DNA of 64,000 nucleotides from Nectonema munidae. Lineage: Eukaryota; Nematomorpha; Nectonematoida; Nectonematidae. The stretch spans positions 198,501-262,500 of the forward strand of contig JAUIRK010000957.1 in the NCBI GenBank assembly GCA_030549495.1, read 5' to 3'. The notes under the pieces were generated by a model. That model was not told the DNA's origin and ran no database searches. It was given only the letters and a program-made list of their open reading frames with translations. Shown here in pieces: positions 1-11,540 of this stretch. A program made the translations under genes and the position numbers. Within the stretch, counting starts at the first letter, position 1, and every line of letters starts with the position of its first letter.

Positions 1-1662
1 AAAATATGGTCTCCTGGCAGTAACACTTGTTTTTTTTTTGTTCTAACCATATGGGATTTTTGAAAAACAGATGATTCGTTTGGTCCATAATGAAACAATC
101 TGCCACGAAAACTAATAAGTTGATCTTTGATGTAAACTTTTATATCATTTGCTCTGCAGAAAGGAATGCCACCTAAAATGTCATAGTCCATCTTCTCCAT
201 CACAAGGCCTTTAATTGAAACGTCAATATTCTTTATGTTCAAGTCTAAAGATATTTCTCCACAAATAGGAAGGACTGATTTATCGGCAGATCTAGCTGTA
301 TGTCCAGTACGAAGCGGTAACATATTCAGTTTGTGAACAAAGGAAGATGAAATTATTGATGATATTGCCCCAGTGTCAATTATTAAACGAAAAGGAACAT
401 GTTGACAGTATCCATCAAGATATGGAGAAGTTCCGCAGTCCACTTTGCCAAGGAAAACTCCATTTTCATAAAACTTGTCTTCTAATTCAGGCATGCGAGT
501 CGAAATTTGTAGAGCATTTGAAGTCTGATTTGTACTTGTATTGGGCCTGTACCAACAACTTCGGTAATCGTGTCCCAAAAATCTACGACCATTATCTTTA
601 CAAAAAAAACATATCTTTTTGCTTCTATTATCTCTATCAAATGAAGCAGATATTTTTGAATTATTGCTCAATCTTGGCTAGTTTTTCAACGTTTTTGAAA
701 AACTTACGTTTGCAACTTCCTGAGTGTCCAAATCTTTTAATAAAGTCTCCAAAGAATTTACAATTAATGGCTGAATGTCTTTAAGAGTATGTGTTTGAAG
801 CTCATGAGCATATACCCGAGCAACAAGTGAAGGTAACCTTTGATCAATCATCTTCAACCATAAGAAAACAGCAAGTCTTTCAGTAGTTGGAGAAATGTTT
901 TCATCAAATTGAGAAACCTTCCCATCATGAATTAACCCCGGTTCAACGGTTAACAAGTTATCTTCAATATGAGCCAATATACGTTGATAAAATGCCTCAT
1001 AGCGTTCATCGGGTTCTAAAGAAAAATTACATATATTAAGAAAGTTAACCTCATTTTGAGAGAGACAATAGTATTTTCTTATTCTCTTCCATATCCAATT
1101 TAAACTAGTACTGCTTTTGAGAATATCGTTTCTTAATAAAGGTGGGGAAAAAGTAGCGATTAAGCCTAGCATTCGTTCCAAAGTGATGGTCTTTTGAAGA
1201 CTTGAAATTTCATGCTTAGAAGTTTCGTCATCTTTAAACCCATGATTTTTCACTGATTTAGGTTCCCATGATGACTCTAAAAAGATCGCAAACTCTGGGC
1301 ATAATGAAAGGTGAAACATCATATTGGAATGCCAGTTTGAAAAAGAAGAAAGCGTCTCTTTTTCACCAAGCAGCCATTGCTTTGGAGGTCTGAAACTCAT
1401 CTTTCCTTTTTATCCCACCGCTGTCACCACGACAATAAAGAGACAAGTATAGGTGAAGTTTATTAGAAAGCAAAGGGAGAAGTGATGATTTAAGTGAAAC
1501 ATGAGTGAGTATTTATAGTGTATCCTGGCCTTCAAGTAAGTACATTACTAATGGCAACGTTAGGCTATTATTAATGAGAGGAGAGATAGCCTTGACTTTC
1601 GATAGTGCAGTATGAGCGTAAGATACACACAAGTACGTTGTCGTAATGAGAGCCTGCTGGCG
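1..1662 (-). mobile_element. Ty3/Gypsy-like LTR element, partial (copy A)
   Basis: This is the 5' end of a minus-strand LTR retrotransposon, cut by the window edge. Visible parts are a 233-bp LTR (1430-1662), a primer-binding site at about 1413-1429 matching the 3' end of tRNA-Leu, a gag-like frame (678-1400) and the start of pol (to about 671) with a CCHC knuckle and a DTGA protease motif. It is nearly identical to the fuller copy at 32699-37931, and its LTR matches that copy's 5' LTR. Only a fragment is visible, so its state as a whole cannot be judged. It looks young. Confidence 0.88.
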
Positions 1663-2345
1663 CTGCTATACGGTGTGTTTTCAACCTTAAATGGTATTCC
1701 GATACAGAACAAATTTTTCGAACTCATAGTTTACTCAAGTTAGAAGATTTGTTTAATATTAAAGTTGCGTGTTTTTTATACAAGAACTTAAACAATATAC
1801 CCCACAATCTCTTCCGAAAATGCTTGAAATATCACAAGAATATAAAATATGGAGACAAAAAGAGGTCATGATCCACTTCCTATCTTCTACCGCCTCGCAA
1901 CCCCTGAAATCTCTGTTCAATACAAAACGAACATGTTATACAGAAAGTTTCCGTTTTTTTTTCGAAGAACATAGTTTATCTATATATGAAAAAATTCAAG
2001 TGTTTGTTGAAACAAATTTTTTGTCCTCTTGCAGCATTTTTCCTACCTGTGATAAAAATTGCTGCGTCTGCCGTCAACTATTTTGAAGTCTACTTCTAAT
2101 TTTACATTATAGAGATTTTACTTTTTTTCCCATTTTGGCTTTCTAACCATTCGTTTGAATGCTTGTTTATCCTATATACTATATATTTATATAATATGAA
2201 CGTGTGGTATCTTAGTCGCGGCCTTTTGGCTTTTGGATCATCACCTTGTTATATTCAATAGGCTTATTCACGCTGACATTAATCATTGTAAGCTCATTCT
2301 TTTTTACTACTATATATTCTTTACTACTAAATAAACTTGACTCAA
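1663..2345 (+). mobile_element. 3' end of a jockey/CR1-like LINE (copy A)
   Basis: This is the right flank of the LTR element. The plus-strand reading just after the LTR continues a LINE reverse-transcriptase C-terminus (FNLKWYSDTEQIFRTHSLL, then a KLEDLFNIKVACFLYKNL-type stretch). The following 3' untranslated part ends near an AATAAA-containing stretch around 2330-2340. The 5' half of the same LINE is seen only on the other side of the LTR element, in copy B (29870-32698). Confidence 0.75.
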
Positions 2346-2551
2346 GAGATTGAATTTCAAAAAATATCTACAGTAAAATCCGTATATATCGGATTTCCCC
2401 GGACCGAAAAAATTGTCCGATATAAATATTATTACAATTCAATTAATTTGATTAATTTTTTTAAGAAAATTTATTTAAAGATCAGTCGAATACAACATAA
2501 TCTTGAAAGATTAATTCAAAATCAAAAGGTTATTTCATTCAATTTTAAAAT

Positions 2552-5500
2552 GATAAAAAAAGTTATGCATTAACTGTTCTAAAAGTAAACTTGAATGTCA
2601 ACATGTGTGTAATTCGTCTAATTGTCATTCTTTAAAAAAAAGACTAGATGATTTAAATAACTTAAATATGTCAAATTTCAAATTATCCTTGAGAAATTAT
2701 CCGCCTTACTTTGTCCATGAGTAATTCAAGTCAAAACAAAAACAATTTTAAGTTTTTTAATAATTCAGAATTAAAATCATCAATTTTTACTGACATTCAT
2801 TCTTTAAGAGTCAATCACTCGAATTTTAACATTTTAAGTTTGAACATTCAATCATTGAATGCAAAATACAGTCAATTTCAACTATTTATTACGAACTTAA
2901 ATGAAGTATTATTTTTTCCTGTTCACGTGATTATGCTTCAGGAAACTTGGTTACTCAACAATATTAATCTTCACACACTTGATAATTATGAACTAGTTCA
3001 TTACGTAAGTTCTATAAACTCGCATGGAGGACTGTGCTTCTATGTTCATTCTTCTGTTAAATTTTTAGTGATTGATTCGATAAACTATCATAATTTTGAA
3101 TGTTTTTCAATAAAAATCAAACAAAGCAAACAAAAAGACTTATGCATACATAATATTTACAGACATCCTTGTAAAATAACGGAAGAAACATTTTTAAACG
3201 AATTTGATAAGTTCATACAAAGTCTAAATAACACATACATTAATATAATCGGGGGAGATTTTAATATTATCTATTCGATTATCCATCTAAAAATACAGTT
3301 TGTTCATTCCTCGAAAATCTATTTTCTTTAGGTTACATACCCACTATCACTTCATGTATACTAGAGAATTATCCAACTCCTTAATAGATAATTTTTATGT
3401 AAGCATTAATATAAACAAATTTGATGCTTTTGTATTGGACACCCCTTTGTCTGACCATTATCCTATCTTATTCTCTCTAGGTTCTTTTAAAGCGGAAAAT
3501 TGTACCAGTGTTAAGAAAATATTGCATAAAGACAGATTTATTGCTTCAATAAGTAGACTTAATTGGGAAACTTCTTTTCAAAATCTTGTCGAACCTGAAC
3601 TGCTGGCTGATACCTTTTTAAAAACTCTTACAGAGCAAATAAAAAATCACACTAGTTTTAAATTAATATACCCCAAATCAAATAAATATAAATCTGAACC
3701 CTGGGTTAATGTGGAACTTCTAAATTTAATTAAAAAGAGAGATAAATTGTACAAAAAATATAGGAAATCTGTAGGGGATGAAAAAACTTTACGTAGGAGT
3801 GAATTTGTTCTAATTCGTAATAGGGTAAAATCATTATCCAACAAGCTAAAATTGAAGTATTACTCTGATAGCTTTTCTTCTTTAAAAGATTCTCGTAGTC
3901 TCTGGAGAAAATTTAATAAAATCATGAAGCCAAAGTGTAAGAGGGAAATGCAGATTCAAATCAACGGTAAATTAAGTAGTAACAAGAAACTTATTGTTGA
4001 AGAATTTAACAAGTCTTTTATAATATCTCCTAGATATTGTGATGATGATCAATATAAAGGTTTTTTACCAGATGTTAACAGTTGTTTTTGCTTTAGACTA
4101 CTCAATGCTAATGATATTTTATTGGCAGTAAATTCATGTAAAAACAGCGATTGCGAAGATTATTATGGAATCTCCATGAATATGTTCAAAATGATACTTA
4201 ACCACATTTGCTTTCCTTTAACTTTTATCTTCAACCAATGTTTGATTAAAAAACAGTTTCCTTCAGCTTTCAAAATTAACAGAGTAACTCCAATATATAA
4301 AAAAGGAACAAAAACTGAAACTTCAAACTACAGGCTTATTACTATAATTACGACATTATCAAAAGTGTTTGAAAAAATTATGGCAACTCAAATTGATAGC
4401 TACTTTATTAATCACAATTTGTATTTTAGGTATCAATTTTGATTTAGGAAAAATTATTCAACAGAGCTCTTTCACTCGTTTCTGATGAATAATATTACTG
4501 AGAATCTTGAAAATAAGCATGATACTATTGGTGTTTTCTTGGATTTAAAACGAGCATTTGACACAATTTGTTTTAACAAGCTTTTATATAAACTGAAATC
4601 ATATGGATTTACTGAATCATCGTTGAAGTTAGTTAATTCTTATCTAATCAATAGAAGGCAATGCGTATGCATAGATTCTGTTTCTTCAAGCTTTTTAGTA
4701 TCAAAATGTGGTATCCCTCAAGGTTCTCTCCTTGCTCCTCTATTTTTTAAAATTTATATAAACGATATATATATGAGTAACATTAATAGTAAATTCTTAA
4801 TATATGCAGATGACATTACTTTTCTAATTTCTTCGGCCAACACTTCATTTGGTGAAAATTATAAATTTGTTAAAGAAAACATCAGTCAGATATACCGATG
4901 GTGCTATTCTAATGACTTAATAGTAAATAATTCTAAAACTAAAGGAATGATCTTTTCAAATCGTAAATTTAGCTTAAATGATGCGACAATGTATTTGGGA
5001 TTTCAATTTATTGAATTTTTTAGCTTATTTGGTCTTAGATTGGATGATAATTTAAGATGGAATACTCATATAAACTTTATTTGCAATAAATTGTCTTCAA
5101 TTACAGGTATACTTAAATGCTTAAAAAATTACTTGAGCAAAAATCTTTTATTGACACTTTACAAAGCTTTATTTCTACCACATTTAACATATAACATTTT
5201 AATTTGGGGACATGCTAACTTGTACAAGTTATTCTCACTACAAAAGAGAGTCTTGAAAATCATTTTTAATAAACCAACTTTATTTCATTCAAATGTGCTC
5301 TTTGTAGATAATAAGCTTTTGAAGATAGACGATATTTTTCTTCATAAACTCTATATTTTTTGTTTGAAATTTAAATTGGGAATTCTCCCCAAAGAATTCT
5401 ATGAGCTTTTAAATTTTAACCATGAACTTGTGCGTCCACATTTAAGGTCGCATTTTAAACTTAGTTTACCTTATTACAGGTTAAAATCATCTAAACAAAC

Positions 5501-5929
5501 ACTTGTCTATAAATTTTCGACTTTTTATAATAGTCATATTGCTTTTATTAACAGTTTCTGCTCAATTGTTTCGATAAAAAATGCAGGTATTGATCTTTTG
5601 TTGCAAACATATCGTAATATATAAAAGATACAGTTTATTATATGAAGACTACTAAGTCTTTCAATTGTGATTGTTTATATATTATTTATTATTTTTTTTT
5701 TTTCTTATTCATTTGAGTTATATTTAGTTTAATCACTTATAGTACTTCTCCAAGCGGGTTTCTTTTAAACCTTTTGAGGTACTTGTTATCACATTTTTCA
5801 TCATTACTATTGATTGTCATTTTGTTTGTTTGTTTGTATTTGTATACAAATTTATCAAATTTTTACACTTAATATTTTATATGTTTCATATTTATGTGAT
5901 ATCAATAAATCTTCTTCTTCTTCTTCTAT
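2552..5929 (+). mobile_element. 5'-truncated jockey/CR1-like LINE, only in copy A
   Basis: This LINE is missing from copy B, where bases around 38830-38836 show the unfilled site. It starts in the C-terminal part of ORF1 (a Cys-rich CINCSKSKLECQHVC stretch), continues with ORF2 (2711-5624), and ends with AATAAA and a short CTT repeat tail at about 5905-5929. A terminal microsatellite and 5' truncation are normal for this LINE group. No clear target duplication is visible. The two bases AT of the empty site seem lost at the junction. Confidence 0.88.
2711..5624 (+). pseudogene. LINE ORF2: endonuclease and reverse transcriptase, broken
   Basis: The product would be the LINE's replication enzyme. 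The N-terminal part is an exonuclease-endonuclease-phosphatase domain (NILSLNIQSLNAKY start, QETW at about residue 77, GGDFN near residue 182). The reverse transcriptase follows, with AFDTI, GIPQGSLLAPLFF and catalytic YADD at about 4805. The C-terminal part carries the LLTLYKALFLPHLTYNI motif typical of jockey/CR1-like LINEs. The frame is split into three open stretches, 2711-3331, 3300-4442 and 4485-5624, so about two disruptions are present. This fits a recent but dead copy. Assignment to jockey versus CR1 is not certain. Confidence 0.88.
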
Positions 5930-6097
5930 TAGGAAATCTCGAAATTTTTTATGTTTCAGACAGTTAATAGAAATAAATACAAAGTATTTGTCCTATATAT
6001 TTTTTTGGTCTGCTCCAATTCCAAATAAAACAGGATTTTTTTGATTTAACAAATTATTACATTTTTATTTTATTGTTCTTAACTTTTATTATTTGTT

Positions 6098-6215
6098 AAT
6101 TTTAATTAATATTATATGTTAATTTGATTTGTTTTTTTTTGTTAATTTTAATTAATATTATATGTTAATTTGATTTGTTTTTTTTAATTTTAATATTATA
6201 TGTTAATTTGATCTC
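6098..6215 (+). repeat. AT-rich short tandem repeat
   Basis: A unit of about 50-58 bases containing GTTAATTTTAATTAATATTA and a T-run is present about three times here. The matching place in copy B (about 38985-39065) has about two. It lies just upstream of the second LINE. Confidence 0.7.
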
Positions 6216-6277
6216 TAAAATCTCATTATTTATTAAAGAAATTTCTACTAATTTTCTATGATATATTTTTTTTTAAT

Positions 6278-7495
6278 TTGCTTTGCTCTTTTACTAATTG
6301 TTTCACTATTTCATTTTCGATGGAAGGGGTACAGACACTCATACCAAATCTTTTTGATAATATTGATATCTTAACCAAAAAAGATATTAAATGTTGCTTA
6401 ACTAAAGTTCTTTCCGTAATTTCGATCACTAATAATCTTGAAGATAAGATTGATAATATTAATAGATAATATTATAGATTCAATTAATTCTAAACTGACA
6501 TCTTTATCTGCAGAAACTTCAGCTATCAAAGATGTTATTTCAAAGAAAACATCAAATTTTACACCACTTAGTATAACATCTAAACCATCTTTCTCAGAGA
6601 TGGTGATGAAAGCAAGCTATAATTCTTCAAAAACCGTTTCTAAGCAAAATAATAATTTTACTTAGAAACTTAGAAAATTATTTTACTTTTACTTAGGAAA
6701 TTTATTTATAAAATAATAATAAACGTTTGTTCCTCCTAAATCTCAAAATTTTTTCAATCCTAAATATAGCATTAAAATAAAAAGTTTCTTTTCAGACGAT
6801 TTATCTAAAACAAGTATTGAAAAACGTATAACAGAATTATTAAAACCGTTGAGTAATAGTTTGTGCTTCACTAAATACAAAAAGTGTCACGATGGCTCCT
6901 TGCTCATCGAATCTTCTGATGATGATTCTGGAAGCCGACTTGAAGCTTTTTTGACAACAAATGACTATGTTTTTGAAAGATTAATTCAAAGATTGCCCAC
7001 TTTTGTAATAAGGAACATAAATAATACAGTTAGTATCGATAAAATTAAGGAAGCTATTTGTATGCAAAATAAAATACCTGAAAATTCTCTACTAAAAGTT
7101 TTTAAGTTAAGTCTAAGAAATCTGACTTCTGTAATGTAGCGTTTAGGGTAGGCAAAGAATGGGTCAGCTATGTTCACTCAAGTAAATATATTTTTATAAA
7201 TTTCTCTTTTTAAACCATTTTTCAAAGTATGCTATAAATGTTTAAGTTATGGACATATTAGTACTGATTGTTTAAAAGACCCCTTATGCCGATTTTGTGG
7301 TTTATACCATTTGTCACAAGATTGCAATAAAAAAAGTTCTGATGGTAAATTTTCTGCAAGTTATGTGCAGATAAAAAATTAGACCCTAATCACATGGCTA
7401 ATTCAAATTTATGCTATACTCTAGGAAATTTGAAAATGAATCTCTATCAAAAAGAAATTGATACCCTAAACGAAGTTTTAAACAATTAAAATATT
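6278..7495 (+). pseudogene. LINE ORF1 with CCHC zinc knuckles, broken (copy A)
   Basis: This is a nucleic-acid-binding ORF1 protein of the LINE. The frame is broken into pieces (6278-6469, 6438-6665, 6849-7139 and a short open part after that). The C-terminal part, about 7225-7330, reads CYKCLSYGHISTDC followed by CRFCGLYHLSQDC, two retroviral-type CCHC knuckles. The matching stretch in copy B is open further (39692-40060), so the break near 7110 arose in copy A. ORF2 starts about 10 bases after the ORF1 stop, as in other two-ORF LINEs. Confidence 0.78.
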
Positions 7496-8959
7496 TTAAT
7501 TCTTATGACTGTTGAGTATAAATATGATTTGTTTGATTCAGTAATATTTAATGATTTTGATGATTATCTTCTTTCTAACACAAAAATGATTTCACTAGAA
7601 AAGCTGAAAAACCTTTCTTCTTTTAAGAGTTCAACTTCACTCAAAATCTTACTTGTAAATATTCATAGTTTGAATGCAAATTTTGATGGACTTGTAGTTT
7701 TTCTTTCTTCGATAAATTTTACCTTTGATTTCCTTTGCTTATCTGAAATCTGGCAGGTAAACTCTTTGAATTTTTTGCTACCAGGATATCAGGTAGAAAC
7801 ATATGAGAGAGATAAAAAAAGGTCGTGGCGTTGCTATATTTTATAAGTCCAAGTTCTCACTAACTTTATGCTCCTCTCCTTATCATAACAATGAGTATGA
7901 TTTCTTAACTGCAAAGTTAAGTCTAAACATTTCTGTTTTTTATAGACCCCCTTCTAGTAGCGTTGATAGATTTATTCTGTTTTTTGAAAACTTTCTTTCA
8001 ACACTTGACTTGTCTATAAACAATGTTATCTGTTGGAGATTTCAACTTCAACATGCTTAACAGCGATTCTTGTTCTCATTCTTTTAATTTCCTAAACACA
8101 CTCTTGAAAAATAATTTTTTGCCTGGAATAACTAAATGTACACGGTATTCCGGTACTCTTATTGACAATATTTTTTTTAATTTTAGCAACTCTTACGAAT
8201 CTTATAATGTATATACTGATTTTTCTGACGATTATCCAAATATTTTATGCTTTTAAAAATTTTTTATACACTTTAATGTTTCAGATGAAATCGTATTTAA
8301 ACGATGTTTCTCAACACGAAATCATCATACATTCAGTAGAATAATAAGTCAAACTGATTTTTCACCTGTCTATCTTGCAGAAAATTGCGAAAGTGCCTTC
8401 TCAGTTTTCATGAGGTTATACAAAAAGGTATATGATATTTCATTTCCTTTAAAACCTGTTTCTCCTAAATCATTTCTAAACCTTTTGTTTTCTCCCGACC
8501 TTATGAAATTTAAAAAAATAAAAGAATTATTATATAAAAAATATAGAAAGAACCCGTTTTCTTATCAAAGTGAAATTAAATACAGAAATTACTTGAAGGT
8601 CTTTAAATATCAAGTGAAGAATGCAAAACGTGATTATTACTCAAATAGGCTTGAACAAAATAAAAAGAACATATGGAGAACAATTAATGAAATATTAGTA
8701 TTGAAAAATAAGGGTGCGATTACGCACCAATCTCACGATTTTATACCATTTATAATGCGAAGTGAACAAAGTATATCTAGTGACTGCCATAGTTTTCTTG
8801 ATGATACTCTGTCTTCGAATACTGTATCTTTTTTCTTACCTTCTCTTAATCCTATTAGTGCTGGGCAAAATTTGTCCGCTCAAGTGCTGAGGGGCGTAAA
8901 GTGCCCCCCTCTATTTTTCTCAGATATTAATAAGTTTTTATAAATATTTTTAATGTTAC

Positions 8960-9640
8960 ATATATATTTCAACAATGCTGATTCAGTGGTGATGTCCATT
9001 TTTTATCAAAATCAATCAAACCTGTCAAAAAATTGATTTATATTTGACAGCTCATCTCAAAAAGGAACTTTTTATTTAAATAATTAAATAAAGTTTTTTA
9101 CGCATGTATACCCATTTTCAAATATGCTGAATTCAGTGGTGATATTCATTTTTTTTATGAAAATCAATCAAACCTGTCAAAAAATTGATCTAAATGTGAC
9201 AGCTCATTTCAAAAAGGAACTTTTTATATAAGTATATAAAGTTTTTCACACATGTATACCCATTTTCAAATATGCTGAATTCAGTGGTGATATTCATTTT
9301 TTATGAAAATCAATCAAACCTGTCAAAAAATTGATCTAAATGTAACAGCCCATCTCAAAAAGAAACTTTTTATCTAAATAATTATATAAAGTTTTTTACG
9401 CATGTATACCCATTTTCAAATATACTAAATTCAGTGGTGATATTCATTTTTTTTATGAAAATCAATCAAACCTGTCAAAAAATTGATCTAAATGTGACAG
9501 CTCATCCCAAAAAGGAACTTTTTATATAAGTATATAAAGTTTTTCACACATGTATACCCATTTTCAAATATGCTGAATTCAGTGGTGATACTCATTTTTT
9601 TATGAAAATCAATAAAACCTGTCAAAAAATCGATTAAACC
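8960..9640 (+). repeat. Tandem array 1, about 149-bp monomers
   Basis: Five monomers are anchored by ATTCAGTGGT at 8981, 9131, 9279, 9429 and 9577, spaced 150, 148, 150 and 148. Monomers alternate between two types, one with TTTTTTACGCATG and one with TTTTTCACACATG, so the higher-order unit is about 298 bp. Each has AAAATCAATCAAACCTGTCA. Copy B has the same array at about 41810-42490. Confidence 0.88.
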
Positions 9641-10739
9641 TGTAAATCAATGTCAAATATATAAACATAAAAATAACTTCTACTTGCAGTATTTCTCTGG
9701 TAATTATTTTCTTAATTTATTTAAAAAACGAACTTTAGGTGTTTAATTCACTCAAAATATTTCATTCTACAGTAACTTATGTAACTCGATAGGACCTCCA
9801 TCTTTTTGGCTACAAATTCGTTATCGGCTTATAGTCTCTATGTCATATTATAATTTACAGTATGTAATTTTGGTATTCATTCCATGATGATCCTTTCTTG
9901 GTAGCTCTTTTTTCATTAGAAATTTATATTCTTCAATGTGTGTTGGAAAATTTTTTTATAATGATAAAATTACTTTTTTCCTCTCTCAAAGCATTTTGAT
10001 TAAAGAATCTTCTTGATGATCTTAGACTTTTTTTTATCAGTATCGTGTATTTTATTATCAAGCCTGAATATTTATAAACCAATCTCATTTCAAAGGTTTT
10101 TTTCTGATGAATCATTCGTGATGTTCATTGTTCAATTACAAAAAGTTGTCCACGTTCTTCATCTAAAAAATTATTTCTTTGACGCAAAGATGGACAAATT
10201 CAATTTAAATTAAAAATATCTTGATAGTGACTAAATTCTTACATATTGGCATCTGTGCCATTTTTGATAAATCTGACCTATTCTAAATTTTCAGATTTCC
10301 TACCCATCTTAGCTAAATGTTAATTGTAATCCTAGATGATAAGCTATAGATTTAAATATTTTTTATTTGTAAAAGAGGAACTTCTTTTTCACAGTCAAAA
10401 TCATTTTTGAAGCATCTAATATTATATAATTAAACCACTTTCTAGTTCATTAGAACATGGTAGATCTTCCATTTAGTAAAGATACATATTTTTTTAATTA
10501 TTTGTTTTGATCACATGTTCTTTTTTCAATTAGTTTTCAACTTGGTTCCTTCTCTCATACTAATTTTCAAAAGATTTTATAATACGTTTTGTTTTTTTTT
10601 TAATAAATATTTCATACTCAAGATGATTGTAGAAAGTATTATAAGCCAAAATATACAAAAAAAGTATATTTTCACTATATATCTAATATGCAGCCGTTTT
10701 TTCAAAATTTTTTACAGAACTGATTTTCAGGCATACATT

Positions 10740-11540
10740 ACTAATTCAATTGCCACTTCGAGATATTTTTTAACCGTATTATCCAAAATCCAGTACAGAA
10801 ATAAAATAAGCATAGTCGATTTGGTATAAAACAGATATTTTATTTTTTGAAAATATTTTTGAAGACAGTATCTAGAAGTAAACCGCAAATCTGATTGAAG
10901 CTTTCAGATATTTTAAAAATATAAATGCCAAACCTGAGTCCAAAAATGAAAACAACATCTTCCATTTGGCATAAAAACAGATATTTTATTTAAATTTCAA
11001 AAATATTTCTGTAGAAATTAGACGTAAATCGAACATTTGATTCACACTTTCAGACATTTAAAAGCTCTAATGCAAAAAATGATTTCAGAAATAAAAATTA
11101 TCATGGTCGAATTGGTATAAAAACATATATTTCATTTAAAATTAGAGAGAATACTTTGGGATATAGTTTTACGACATAAACCGTAAATTTGATTGACACT
11201 AGCAGTAAAATCTCTAAATGCGAAAACTGTGTTCATAAATGAAATCATCATTATCTATATTTGCTATAAAAACATATATTTCATGTAAAATTTAAATCAA
11301 TATTTTTGGAAACAAATTTTAGAACTAAACGCAAATTTGATTGATACTTATAGGTATTTTCAAATTCAAACTGCAAAAGTTGAGTCCATAAATGAAAACA
11401 GCATGGTTGATTTGGTATAAAAACATATATTTTATGTAAAATGTGAAGGAATGTATTTGGAGACAATTTTTAGAAGTAAACCGCAAATTTAATGAACACT
11501 TTTAGGTATTTTCAGATCCTAAAGGTAAAAAATGAGTCCA
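10740..11540 (+). repeat. Tandem array 2, about 148-bp monomers
   Basis: About five degenerate monomers are anchored on ATTTGGTATAAAA-like words at 10819, 10964, 11110, 11259 and 11410, spaced 145-151. Each also has a TAAACCGCAAATTTGATTGA-like word and ATGAGTCCA-AAATGAAA. Related copies lie inverted at 15430-15800 and direct at 59540-59990. Copy B counterpart: about 43590-44370. Confidence 0.85.

Noticed and set aside
347-784. Plus-strand 145-codon frame, repeated at 36616-37053
   Set aside because: It is the shadow of the gag/pol coding strand of the LTR element.
5814-6044. 76-codon plus-strand frame
   Set aside because: It spans the LINE A 3' end and its junction with the host element, so it is chimeric by chance.
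8960-9640. CRISPR-like array
   Set aside because: Whole 149-bp monomers repeat without unique spacers, in a eukaryotic TTAA element.
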